Position numbers and translations under genes: made by a program. From positions 1 to 64,000 of the forward strand of contig JADJPN010000006.1 in NCBI GenBank assembly GCA_016713235.1: a stretch of DNA of 64,000 bases. Reading direction: 5' to 3'. The notes below the pieces were generated by a model. The model was not told where the DNA came from. It ran no database searches and saw only the letters and a list, made by a program, of their open reading frames with translations. Positions 25,976 through 34,246 of this stretch are shown here, in pieces; position 1 is the stretch's first letter, and every line of letters begins with the position of its first letter. The stretch is from Hyphomicrobiales bacterium (GTDB lineage: Bacteria > Pseudomonadota > Alphaproteobacteria > Rhizobiales > Xanthobacteraceae).

Positions 25976-27232
25976 TTAGCGCGAACCTTTGGCCTTCGCC
26001 GTTGCAAGCGGCTGCTTGCCGAGCACCGATTCCGCGATCGACGCGGGCACCTGTGACGGCTTCTCGTAATACGAGAGCAGCGGCAGAACGACGAGGAAGT
26101 GAATGAAGTACCACGCGGTCAGAATGCGCGAGGCGATGACATAGCCGCCTTCCGCGGGCTTGGCGCCAAGCCAGCCGAGGCCGATGCAGGTGATCACGAA
26201 GATCCAGAAGAACTGCTTGAACAGCGGACGATACTTCGCCGAACGGGTCTTGGCACGATCCAGCCACGGCAGGAACGCGAGCACCGCGATCGAAGCGAAC
26301 ATCGCGATCACGCCGCCGAGCTTCGACGGAATGGCGCGCAGGATCGCGTAGAACGGCAGGAAATACCATTCCGGCACGATGTGCGTCGGCGTCTGGAGCG
26401 GGTTCGCCGGGATGTAGTTGTCGGCGTGACCGAGGTAATTCGGGATGTAGAACACGAACCACGCGAACAAGATCATGAAGCAGACCATCGCGAAGCTGTC
26501 CTTCGCGGTGGCATAGGGCGTGAACGGCAGCGTGTCCTTGTCGGACTTCACGTCGATGCCGGCCGGGTTGTTCTGGCCGACTTCATGCAGCGCCCAGACG
26601 TGCAGCACCACGACGCCTGCGATCATGAACGGCAGGAGATAGTGCAGCGAGAAGAAGCGCTGCAGCGTCGGCTGATCGACCGAATAACCGCCCCACAGGA
26701 ACTCGACCACCTTCGGGCCGATGCCCGGGATCGCCGAGAACAGGTTGGTGATGACGGTGGCGCCCCAGAAGCTCATCTGGCCCCACGGCAGCACGTAGCC
26801 CATGAAGGCGGTCGCCATCATCAGGAGGAAGATGATGACGCCGAGAATCCAGAGGATCTCGCGCGGCTCCTTGTACGATCCGTAATACAGACCGCGGAAC
26901 ATGTGGATGTAGACCGCGATGAAGAACATCGAGGCGCCGCTGGCGTGCATGTTGCGCAGCAGCCAGCCGTAGTTCACGTCGCGCATGATGTGCTCGACCG
27001 ACTCGAAGGCGCCAGCGACGGTCGGCGTGTAGTGCATCGCAAGCACGATGCCGGTGATGATCTGCACCCCGAGGCAGAACGAAAGGATGCCGCCGAACGT
27101 CCACCAATAGTTCAGGTTGCGCGGCGTCGGATACGCCACGAAGGAGGAGTGCATCAGCCCCAGGATCGGGAGACGGCGCTCGGTCCATTGCAGGAGGGCG
27201 CTTTTCGGCTGGAAATTCGACGGACCGCTCAT
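25976..27232 (-). CDS. petB: Cytochrome b of the bc1 complex
   Basis: Membrane core of complex III with two b haems and the quinone sites Qo and Qi. The 418 residues contain NLNYWWTFGGILSFCLGVQI, haem His residues in VNYGWLLRNMHASGASMFFI and RFFSLHYLLPFMIAG, GYVLPWGQMSFWGATVITNL and the Qo-site Pro-Glu-Trp-Tyr in HIVPEWYFLPFYAILRAI. About eight helices are seen. The stop codon is real and petC has its own leader, so this is not the fused b/c1 gene of Bradyrhizobium and Rhodopseudomonas. Confidence 0.97.
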   Translation of the reverse strand: MSGPSNFQPKSALLQWTERRLPILGLMHSSFVAYPTPRNLNYWWTFGGILSFCLGVQIITGIVLAMHYTPTVAGAFESVEHIMRDVNYGWLLRNMHASGASMFFIAVYIHMFRGLYYGSYKEPREILWILGVIIFLLMMATAFMGYVLPWGQMSFWGATVITNLFSAIPGIGPKVVEFLWGGYSVDQPTLQRFFSLHYLLPFMIAGVVVLHVWALHEVGQNNPAGIDVKSDKDTLPFTPYATAKDSFAMVCFMILFAWFVFYIPNYLGHADNYIPANPLQTPTHIVPEWYFLPFYAILRAIPSKLGGVIAMFASIAVLAFLPWLDRAKTRSAKYRPLFKQFFWIFVITCIGLGWLGAKPAEGGYVIASRILTAWYFIHFLVVLPLLSYYEKPSQVPASIAESVLGKQPLATAKAKGSR

Positions 27233-27266
27233 TCTTCAGATTCCGTTCTGGCTAACGAAGCGCGGA

Positions 27267-27782
27267 TCAACCGATCCGCACCATCGTGTCGGTAGCAAAT
27301 TCGTAGGGAGGCACTTCGAGATTGGACGGCGCAGGACCTTTGCGGATGCGGCCGGAGGTGTCGTAGTGCGAACCATGGCACGGGCAGAAGAAGCCCTTGT
27401 AGTCGCCCTGATGGCCGAGCGGCACGCAACCCAGATGCGTGCAGACGCCGACCAGCACGAGCCACTGCTCCTTGCCCTTCTTCACGCGCGCCTCGTCGGG
27501 CTGCGGATCGGGCAGGTCGCGAAGCTGGGTCGCTTTCGCCTCTTCGATTTCTTTCTTGGTGCGGTGCGCGATGAACACCGGCTTGCCGCGCCACTTCACG
27601 GTGATGATCTGGCCTTCGGCAACCGGGGTCAGATCGACTTCCGTGGAGGCGAGCGCCTGCACCGAAGCGTCGGGATTCATCTGAGAAATGAGCGGCCAAG
27701 CAGCGGCAGCGGCACCGACCGCGCCCACCGCACCAGTCGCGATATAAAGGAAGTCGCGCCGGGTCGGCTGTTCGCCGTTCAT
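27267..27782 (-). CDS. petA: Ubiquinol-cytochrome c reductase Rieske iron-sulfur subunit
   Basis: A [2Fe-2S] protein that takes electrons from ubiquinol. A twin-arginine signal-anchor (PTRRDFLYIATGAVGAVGAA) is followed by the soluble domain with the cluster motifs VCTHLGCVPLG and FFCPCHGSHYDTSGRI. The start at 27782 (MNGEQPTRRDF) is chosen because family members begin a few residues before the twin arginine. The petABC promoter lies in the 287-base gap shared with the divergent trmL. Confidence 0.95.
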   Translation of the reverse strand: MNGEQPTRRDFLYIATGAVGAVGAAAAAWPLISQMNPDASVQALASTEVDLTPVAEGQIITVKWRGKPVFIAHRTKKEIEEAKATQLRDLPDPQPDEARVKKGKEQWLVLVGVCTHLGCVPLGHQGDYKGFFCPCHGSHYDTSGRIRKGPAPSNLEVPPYEFATDTMVRIG

Positions 27783-28069
27783 GGTGGTGGATTTCGCCAA
27801 GTTCCGGTCCTTTCCATCGCCTCGACGGAGCGCGACCACTTCCCAAGCAAGACGCCGCGAAACGGACTCGCCTGACTGTCGGCGGTGGCCCCGGTCCGCG
27901 GCGCAAAACCTCGAAAAAACCGGCAGAATCTACCGATTTCGGCGCCCCTATTGAACGCTTCTAATGTCATTAGCGCCCATTATTGTCCAGTATCCGGCCA
28001 TGCGGCACGGAGTCGTTATGCAACGGTTTCCGCTTGTTGCTTTGCCCGGCGCAGGCCATTGAACTGCCA

Positions 28070-28531
28070 ATGGAAATCGCACTTTACGAGCCGGATATTC
28101 CGCAGAACGCAGGCACCATCATGCGCCTCGGTGCATGCATGAGCGTCCCCGTCCACATCATCGAACCGGCGGGCTTTCCTGTGAGCGACCGGTCGTTTCG
28201 TCGCGCCGGACTAGACTATCTGGATGCCGTGAAAATCAACCGCCACGTCTCCTTCGCCGCCTTCGAGGCGTGGCGCAAATCGAACGGGCGGCGACTGGTG
28301 CTGCTCACCACCAAAGCCAAGGTCGCCTACCCCGCTTTTGCATTTCATGGCGCCGACATTCTGATGGTCGGCCGGGAATCCGCCGGCGTGCCGGACCACG
28401 TACACGCGGCGGCCGACGTCTCGCTCCGTATTCCGATGCGCGAAGACCTGCGATCGCTCAATATCGCGGTGGCGCTTTCGATGGTTTTGGGCGAAGCACT
28501 GCGCCAGACCGGAAAACTGAACGATGTCTGA
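28070..28531 (+). CDS. trmL: tRNA (cytidine(34)-2'-O)-methyltransferase
   Basis: A SPOUT enzyme that 2'-O-methylates the wobble base of tRNA-Leu isoacceptors. The 153 residues show EIALYEPDIPQNAGTIMRLG and RRAGLDYLDAV. The knotted SAM site is ADILMVGRESAGVPDHVHAA followed by LRIPMREDLRSLNIAVALSM. The start at 28070 gives the usual EIALYxP beginning. Its stop overlaps the hemF ATG (28524), so the two are co-translated. Confidence 0.93.
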   Translation: MEIALYEPDIPQNAGTIMRLGACMSVPVHIIEPAGFPVSDRSFRRAGLDYLDAVKINRHVSFAAFEAWRKSNGRRLVLLTTKAKVAYPAFAFHGADILMVGRESAGVPDHVHAAADVSLRIPMREDLRSLNIAVALSMVLGEALRQTGKLNDV

Positions 28532-29399
28532 CGCCTTTAAAGATCCCGCGCGCGCATGTTTTCGCGAGCTGCGCGACCAGCTTTGCACGGCCTTCGAGAA
28601 GCTCGAGGCGGAAGCGCCCCCCTCTTTATATGAAGGAGCGCCCGGCAAGTTCGTCCGCACGCCATGGGAGCGCACCGACCATTCCGGAGCGCCCGGCGGT
28701 GGCGGCGAGATGTCGATGCTGCACGGACGGCTGTTCGAGAAAGCCGGAATTCACATCTCGACCGTGCACGGCGAATTCGCACCGGAATTCAGGAAAGAGA
28801 TCAAAGGCGCGGAGGATGATCCGCGCTTCTGGGCGTCGGGCATCTCGCTGATTGCGCATCCGAAAAATCCGCACGCGCCCACCGTGCACATGAACACGCG
28901 TCACGTCGTGACCGCAAAGGCATGGTTCGGCGGCGGCGCGGATCTGACGCCGGTTCTGAATGCGCGGCGCAACCAGACCGACCCGGATACGTGCGCCTTT
29001 CACGCGGCGATGCAATCGGCGTGCGAAAAGCACGCCGCGGTCGCGGACTACGGGAAGCTCAAACAATGGTGCGACGAGTATTTTCATCTCAAGCACCGCA
29101 ACGAGCCCCGCGGCATCGGCGGCATTTTTTACGATTGGCTCGATAGCGGAAACCGGGAAGCGGATTTCGCCTTCACGCAGGAAGTCGGCCGCGCTTTTCT
29201 CGATATCTACCCGAAGATCGTGCGCGCGAATTTCCAAAAGCCCTGGAACGAAGCCCAGCGCGAAGAGCAACTCGTGCGGCGCGGGCGCTATGTCGAATTT
29301 AATCTGCTCTACGACCGCGGCACGGTGTTCGGGCTGAAGACCGGCGGCAACGTGAATTCAATTCTGTCCTCGCTGCCGCCCGTGGTGAAGTGGCCTTAA
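28524..29399 (+). CDS. hemF: Oxygen-dependent coproporphyrinogen III oxidase
   Basis: Decarboxylates coproporphyrinogen III to protoporphyrinogen IX using O2. The 291 residues show GGGGEMSMLHGRLFEKAGIH, SLIAHPKNPHAPTVHMNTRH, WFGGGADLTPVL, HLKHRNEPRGIGGIFYDWLD and YVEFNLLYDRGTVFGLKTGG. The ATG overlaps the end of trmL. hemA, the first enzyme of the same pathway, is at the other end of the window. Confidence 0.96.
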   Translation: MSDAFKDPARACFRELRDQLCTAFEKLEAEAPPSLYEGAPGKFVRTPWERTDHSGAPGGGGEMSMLHGRLFEKAGIHISTVHGEFAPEFRKEIKGAEDDPRFWASGISLIAHPKNPHAPTVHMNTRHVVTAKAWFGGGADLTPVLNARRNQTDPDTCAFHAAMQSACEKHAAVADYGKLKQWCDEYFHLKHRNEPRGIGGIFYDWLDSGNREADFAFTQEVGRAFLDIYPKIVRANFQKPWNEAQREEQLVRRGRYVEFNLLYDRGTVFGLKTGGNVNSILSSLPPVVKWP

Positions 29400-29455
29400 G
29401 CATCCCTTCACCCAAAGCCCGTCGCACAACACCGTCGAGTGACTGCGTGCCCTCT

Positions 29456-30026
29456 ATGGACAGTGAAATTTTAAGAACGGAAACTGATAGTACTGTTTTG
29501 ACGATCGGTATTCATCACATCGACTTGCTCCCCCATGTGCAGCAAGTCATTCGCGATTTTAGTTTTGTTGTACCGTCAGCGGCACGATGGGTCGCTGCAA
29601 ATGCTTCTGCTTCCAACGATTTCGGAGCGCATCAGATCACTCGGAACAAGACTTACGTTCAAAGAACGTCTCGATCTCGGCTTGCCCAAATACGGCGAAC
29701 ACCTGAACAGGGAGACGTTGAATATCCTTACTACTCGCGGGCGAATCGATCCCATCGCCGGTTTCGACGCGACAGTAACCCGAGCCATTAAGGCAGCGAG
29801 AAATGAGGCACAGCGCCTTAGATCGCTCTATTCGAGAGACGTACTGCCTTGGTCGATTGTCTTCATTCACCCAAAGTTCCCTGCATGCGAAGCAGCAAGG
29901 AAGCTTGCCAGACAGCTTTTAAAGGAACCGCCGCAGCTCCCGCTCGATAGCTGCCGACAAGAATGCTTTTGCGGATATAGAGATATCGGCCGCGTTGAAG
30001 CAGCGCCTGAACCTGCCGCTAGGTAA
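29456..30026 (+). CDS. Orphan hypothetical protein, AT-richer than its neighbours, probable frameshift
   Basis: From an ATG at 29456 the frame reads LTIGIHHIDLLPHVQQVIRD. Near 29555 the more convincing frame changes to YRQRHDGSLQMLLLPTISER, GLPKYGEHLNRETLNILTTR and VLPWSIVFIHPKFPACEAAR, ending at a TAA near 30024-30026. Bases 29455-29900 are clearly richer in A and T and use codons (TTA, ATA, AGA) rare elsewhere in the window. This suggests acquired DNA. I do not recognise the protein. It may be one gene with an indel, a gene starting at 29535, or a decaying remnant. hemF upstream and the DM13 gene downstream are unrelated. Confidence 0.4.
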
Positions 30027-30046
30027 ATTTTACTCGACGGGACAAA

Positions 30047-30547
30047 TTACTTCTTTGCCAACGTCGCCGGCGAAATCAGCGCGCCGAACTGCCGGCACCA
30101 GATCACCACACTCTGATAATCGTCGAGATTGACGTTGGGCGGGATCGGATAGCGCTGCCCACCCTTGAATGCCTGGATCTGTCCGAGATCGACGGATTTG
30201 CCGAGCACTTCACGCACATCGCCGTTCGACTTGATTCCGGCTTTCGGCACCAGCAGCACGCGATAATCGGGGCCCGCGCCAACCTCGAAATCGGATTCGA
30301 GAAACACGAGATTCTTGTAAACGCTGACCGAGCCCTTGCCCCAGTGGATCGGGTCATTTGGGTTGGCGTGGATGAAGGCGCCCTTGGCAATGGGCGATAC
30401 CTGCGTTTCCTCTTGCGTAAGCGTGTGGTTCACCGGCTCGAGCGGGAAGATGTAGGGAAAGAACCAAAGTCCGGCGGCAAAACCGATGGCCGTACCGAAC
30501 AGGCCCCCAACGAAGAACAACAAGAAGCCGCGGATGAAACGTCGCAT
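30047..30547 (-). CDS. DM13-domain membrane-anchored protein
   Basis: An N-terminal membrane helix (GFLLFFVGGLFGTAIGFAAG) holds a periplasmic DM13 domain (about residues 55-160): KGAFIHANPNDPIHWGKGSV, SDFEVGAGPDYRVLLVPK, KSVDLGQIQAFKGGQRYPIP and YQSVVIWCRQFGALISPATL. The conserved Cys in VIWC is present. DM13 domains are proposed to bind a redox cofactor such as haem, but no function is proven for such stand-alone bacterial forms. The gene is monocistronic or weakly linked to the SRPBCC gene 101 bases upstream. Confidence 0.8.
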   Translation of the reverse strand: MRRFIRGFLLFFVGGLFGTAIGFAAGLWFFPYIFPLEPVNHTLTQEETQVSPIAKGAFIHANPNDPIHWGKGSVSVYKNLVFLESDFEVGAGPDYRVLLVPKAGIKSNGDVREVLGKSVDLGQIQAFKGGQRYPIPPNVNLDDYQSVVIWCRQFGALISPATLAKK

Positions 30548-30648
30548 TTCGCACTCTCCTGTTTCGGGCAGTCTAGCAAAACGGCCTTACCTCGCGAGCC
30601 CGGCTGCGATGACAATTTCTTGAGCTGCGTGAAGTGGCAAACGCGGAA

Positions 30649-31095
30649 TTATGCGGCCTCCAAAAGCCGTTTCAAGCGCTCGCCTTCCTCGCGCATATGT
30701 GCGCGCACGGCATCGAGCTCCCGGCGATGGAGCCACGCGGCAAGCGGGCCGATGCGCAGAACGATCTCCTGAGTCACGACAATCCCACCCTCGACCCGCG
30801 CGATCAGAAACGTGATGCGCGGCAAGAAGAAGCGAAACAGCCGGGAGGTCGGCGCAAACTCTAGCCGCGCGGGACGATCGATCGCGGTAAAGACCACCGA
30901 TTTTCGCAAGAGCTTTCCGTTGATGCGCTCTTCGAAATAGAACCGAGACCCCGTCGCGAGTTGCTGTTTGCCGAGCCAACGGAAACACACGTGATCCGGG
31001 TGCCAGCGCAGATAGTTGGATTGCATTTCCGCGAAGAACGAGAAGACCTGCTCGGGATCCGCGCGAATTACCGGAGAGACCGATGAAAGGATCAT
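30649..31095 (-). CDS. SRPBCC-fold (START-like) protein
   Basis: The 148 residues have the alpha/beta helix-grip pattern seen in polyketide cyclase-like proteins: an N-terminal strand (SVSPVIRADPEQVFSFFAEM), the middle block GSRFYFEERINGKLLRKSVV and a long C-terminal helix (LHRRELDAVRAHMREEGERL). These proteins hold a hydrophobic ligand. Which one cannot be told. The ATG overlaps the stop of the CCA-adding enzyme gene (ATGA), so it belongs to that operon as its last member. Confidence 0.78.
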   Translation of the reverse strand: MILSSVSPVIRADPEQVFSFFAEMQSNYLRWHPDHVCFRWLGKQQLATGSRFYFEERINGKLLRKSVVFTAIDRPARLEFAPTSRLFRFFLPRITFLIARVEGGIVVTQEIVLRIGPLAAWLHRRELDAVRAHMREEGERLKRLLEAA

Positions 31096-32351
31096 ACGCT
31101 ATTCCGCGCGGCCTCGTCGGCGATGGCCGAAAGCATGACGTGGTCTGACGGAAAGCCCGCCGCGATCCAGGCCGCCTCCGCAGCCGCGAGCGCACGCCCG
31201 AGCTTCGGTCCTTTCTCCACGCCGCGTTTGATGAAGTCGTCGGCGGCGATTGGAAATCGCGGCGGCATCCAGCGCGAAGGCAGCGACAGCAGCGCGCCCC
31301 AGCCTTCATCCGCCAGCGACGCGTCGGAATGCGCAAACGAGACAAGTGCGCGATCGGCGTATTCCTCGGCGCCAATGCGATAAAGCGTCTCTTTTGCATA
31401 AGCCTCGCCGGAGGCAGGCACGAGTTGCCACCAGCGGTCGCTCATCGAGATGAGGCGTTTGTATTCATCGTTCGAAAGCCGCAGCCGCTCGCGCAGGTGC
31501 GCGGCATCCTCATCAAGACGAACGGCGACCGCCGCCAGCCGCCTCATGGCGTCCGTCGCAATCTCGTTCGACTGCTCGATCAGCGCGAGACGCGTAAGCG
31601 CCGGCAGCTCCGGCACATTCGCGAATACCGCGCCGAAAATGCCGGCATCCGCCATTGTCGTCATCGCTTCCGGCGCACGCTTGGCCACAAGCGTTTTCAG
31701 AATCTCCGCGCGAATGCGCTCGCGCGACAAGGACCCGAGCTGGTCGCGCGCCCGCGCGCAGGCGAGATAGCCTTCCGCATCCGGCTCGCCTTCGCCATAC
31801 GCCGCGAAGAAACGAAAGAAGCGAAACACGCGCAGATAATCTTCCGCGATTCTCTGGTCGGCATCGCCGATAAAGCGCACGGCGCGCTTCCCGATGTCCG
31901 CAAGCCCGCCGCAGTAATCGTGCACCATGCCGTCAGCCGACAACGACATCGCGTTGATCGTGAAGTCGCGGCGCTCCGCGTCTTTTCTCCAGTCGCGCCC
32001 GAAGCGCACCACCGCATGACGCCCGTCGGTCTCGACATCTTCGCGCAGCGTCGTCACCTCGAAAGGCTTTCCATCCGCGACAACGGTGATGGTGCCATGC
32101 TCGATCCCGGTCGGCACCGCCTTGAAGCCCGCCGCGGTTACCCGCGCGATCACCGTCTTCGGCAATGCCGTGGTCGCAAGATCGGTTTCGCCAACCGCAA
32201 GCCCGAGCAAAAGATTACGCACCGCGCCGCCGACCACGCGCGCCTCTTCGCCCTCGCCGTTCAGCACGGCCAGCACATCGGCCAGCGGTTTCTCGTTCAG
32301 GAAGGCGACTTGGTCCGCGGCGAGCTTCTTCTGCGCGGCCGCGCCTGTCAT
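31092..32351 (-). CDS. cca: CCA tRNA nucleotidyltransferase (class II)
   Basis: Adds or repairs the 3' CCA of tRNA. The 419 residues show EARVVGGAVRNLLLGLAVGE with the nucleotide-binding GG, the metal ligands in ETDLATTALP (E-x-D), the template motif VRFGRDWRKDAERRDFTINA, DYCGGLADIGKRAVRFIGDA and RIAEDYLRVFRFFRFFAAYG. The start at 32351 overlaps the stop of the DUF6111 gene. The overlap on both sides makes a tight operon DUF1285, NUDIX, DUF6111, cca, SRPBCC. Confidence 0.94.
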   Translation of the reverse strand: MTGAAAQKKLAADQVAFLNEKPLADVLAVLNGEGEEARVVGGAVRNLLLGLAVGETDLATTALPKTVIARVTAAGFKAVPTGIEHGTITVVADGKPFEVTTLREDVETDGRHAVVRFGRDWRKDAERRDFTINAMSLSADGMVHDYCGGLADIGKRAVRFIGDADQRIAEDYLRVFRFFRFFAAYGEGEPDAEGYLACARARDQLGSLSRERIRAEILKTLVAKRAPEAMTTMADAGIFGAVFANVPELPALTRLALIEQSNEIATDAMRRLAAVAVRLDEDAAHLRERLRLSNDEYKRLISMSDRWWQLVPASGEAYAKETLYRIGAEEYADRALVSFAHSDASLADEGWGALLSLPSRWMPPRFPIAADDFIKRGVEKGPKLGRALAAAEAAWIAAGFPSDHVMLSAIADEAARNSV

Positions 32352-32614
32352 TTCGTCACGCCCGGGTGAAACTTGCCGTCCTTGTCGATATAGGCCGGCG
32401 TATAGGTCGTTCCCGGCTTGTAGCCGCCGTAATGGGCGAACCACACGAGGCTCGCCGCGACCAGCGCGATACCCACGAAAGCGAGCCAAGCCACGACCTT
32501 CACGCCCCAGTGCTCGCGGTCGCGCGCATCCTTCTTCATCAGGATCAGCACGATCGCGTAGATCGCGAACGGCGTGATGAAGAAGGCGAGCTCGGTGAAG
32601 ATGGTGCGTGCCAT
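32348..32614 (-). CDS. DUF6111-family small membrane protein
   Basis: An 88-residue protein with two helices: LAFFITPFAIYAIVLILM and KVVAWLAFVGIALVAASLVW, then a periplasmic tail rich in Gly, Pro and Tyr (KPGTTYTPAYIDKDGKFHPG). This matches the DUF6111 family found next to cca in Rhizobiales. Function is unknown. Start and stop overlap both neighbours, so its amount is tied to theirs. Confidence 0.8.
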   Translation of the reverse strand: MARTIFTELAFFITPFAIYAIVLILMKKDARDREHWGVKVVAWLAFVGIALVAASLVWFAHYGGYKPGTTYTPAYIDKDGKFHPGVTK

Positions 32615-33282
32615 TATTCGTACAGCTTCTCGTAGAGGTTTCGGATCATGCCGGCGGTTGCGCCCCAGATATTACGCTTTTCGAAGGGCATTGCGTAGAA
32701 ATGTCTTTCGACGCCCTTCCACATCCCCGAATGCCTGGCGTGGTTCTCCCGCGCCATCAGGAAGGAAAGCGGCACCTCGAATGCCTCGTCCACCTCGCTC
32801 GGATTGATGGTGAGCGTAAACCCCGGCTCGATCAGCGCGACCACGGGCACGATACGAAAGCCGGTGCCGGATAAATAAGAGTCGAGATAGCCGAGCGGGG
32901 TCGCAAAGCGTGCAGGCAGGCCGATCTCCTCGTCCGCCTCGCGAAGCGCGGCCGCCAGCGGCGAAGCATCACCCGGATCGATCCGCCCGCCGGGAAAGGC
33001 CACCTGCCCCGCATGCGTGGAAAGATCTTTCGAGCGTTGCGTGAGCAGCACGGTCGGCGCTTCGTGCGCGACGATCGGAACGAGCACCGCGGCGGGACGC
33101 GGTGCGTTGTCGCCGATCCGATCCGTGAAATCGGGATTCAACATATGATCGCCACGCGAGAATTCGCGCGCATGCGCGAAAAGATCGCCCTGCGGCTCGC
33201 GGTACAACTTCTCGCGCGCAAGCGCGACGAAGTCGCGGAGCGCGGGTGAAAACTTTTCTTCCACCAGATTGCCTTCGATCAT
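32614..33282 (-). CDS. NUDIX hydrolase, CoA pyrophosphatase type
   Basis: The 222 residues contain a Nudix box (GGRIDPGDASPLAAALREAD then EEIGL) matching G-x5-E-x7-R-E-x2-E-E-x-G with D in the first variable acidic place. It is preceded by LLTQRSKDLSTHAGQVAFPG, the conserved patch of CoA pyrophosphatases. Such enzymes split CoA or acyl-CoA into phosphopantetheine and 3',5'-ADP. Lies in one operon with cca and DUF1285. Confidence 0.88.
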   Translation of the reverse strand: MIEGNLVEEKFSPALRDFVALAREKLYREPQGDLFAHAREFSRGDHMLNPDFTDRIGDNAPRPAAVLVPIVAHEAPTVLLTQRSKDLSTHAGQVAFPGGRIDPGDASPLAAALREADEEIGLPARFATPLGYLDSYLSGTGFRIVPVVALIEPGFTLTINPSEVDEAFEVPLSFLMARENHARHSGMWKGVERHFYAMPFEKRNIWGATAGMIRNLYEKLYE

Positions 33283-33283
33283 T

Positions 33284-33886
33284 TTAACGCAGGTCCGCGA
33301 TGGTTTCGGCAGGCGCCATGGAGAAGAATTCTCCGGCGGAAAAAACGCCGAACAATTCCCTGCCGTTCAGCTTCCTCGTCTCACCCATCTCCACAAGATC
33401 GAAAAACAACGCCCGCGTCACCCGCGCCCAGAGATCGCTTCGCACATGCAGATAGGGTTTCAATCCGCCTGTATTCTCTTCCGGTTCGAACCGCAGCGGA
33501 TGCTCGATGTCGCAGCGCACGAGATCGTCCACATTCGTGCGAAACGAAAGCGCCCGGCTTGCACCCTCGCCATCGACCGCCATCTCGACCGCATGGAAAG
33601 GCGCATCCTCGACCCTGATCCCGACCTTCTCCACCGGCGTCACGAGAAAATACTTTTCGCCCTCGCGCTTCAGGACCGACGCAAAGAGTCGCACCAGCGC
33701 CGGCCGCCCGATCGGCGTGCCGAGATAGTACCAGGTTCCATCCACCGCAATCCGCATATCGAGATCGCCGCAAAACGGCGGATTCCACAGATGCACAGGC
33801 GGCAGCTTCCGCTCTTTGCCGACGGCCGCGATCAGGGATTCGAGCCCCTTTGGCGCCAGCCCCGGATTGGTCTTGTCCACCGTCAT
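33284..33886 (-). CDS. DUF1285 domain-containing protein
   Basis: The 200 residues show LPPVHLWNPPFCGDLDMRIA, DGTWYYLGTPIGRPALVRLF, KREGEKYFLVTPVEKVGIRV and SFRTNVDDLVRCDIEHPLRF, all typical of DUF1285. Structures of the family show a duplicated beta-rich fold, and the role is unknown. First gene of the leftward operon. The NUDIX gene follows after 1 base. Confidence 0.85.
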   Translation of the reverse strand: MTVDKTNPGLAPKGLESLIAAVGKERKLPPVHLWNPPFCGDLDMRIAVDGTWYYLGTPIGRPALVRLFASVLKREGEKYFLVTPVEKVGIRVEDAPFHAVEMAVDGEGASRALSFRTNVDDLVRCDIEHPLRFEPEENTGGLKPYLHVRSDLWARVTRALFFDLVEMGETRKLNGRELFGVFSAGEFFSMAPAETIADLR

Positions 33887-34246
33887 AAAGCTACTCGGAT
33901 TGTGATCGCGAAACCTCAGCTTTCATCATACCCTAAACGCCGAGAATGCCGCTTTGGACTGCCATGATTGCGGCCCAGTCCCGGTCTTTCGTGTGCATGG
34001 AAATTGCATGAACATGCGTGAACTAAGTGAGTCGGAAGGCCGCGAATACAAGTCCCGGCAGCCGTGTGGCGCTCGCGAAGCCCGCACCCCGCCTCGGCAT
34101 GGTCATTTGCGGATTTTTCGAACACCGCCACACTGCCAGACAATAAATCCTTTGGTTCCGACATTCGTAAAAGTGCCCGCTGCAACGAAATACGAATGCC
34201 GGAACCGGATCGCTAGTTTGCCCCTCGCAGCCGAATGGAGGAGCCG
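33887..34246. other. 360-base divergent intergenic region with an inverted repeat
   Basis: No convincing gene is seen here. Short ORFs lack ribosome binding sites and codon bias. CATTCGTA at 34162-34169 is mirrored by TACGAATG at 34191-34198, 49 bases before the moxR start, a possible operator. Promoters for the DUF1285 operon (minus) and the moxR operon (plus) must lie here. Confidence 0.5.

Noticed and set aside
24505..26106. A 533-codon plus-strand open frame across apt, the small gene and petC
   Set aside because: It spans a strong terminator and is antisense to apt and petC. It is a by-product of high GC.
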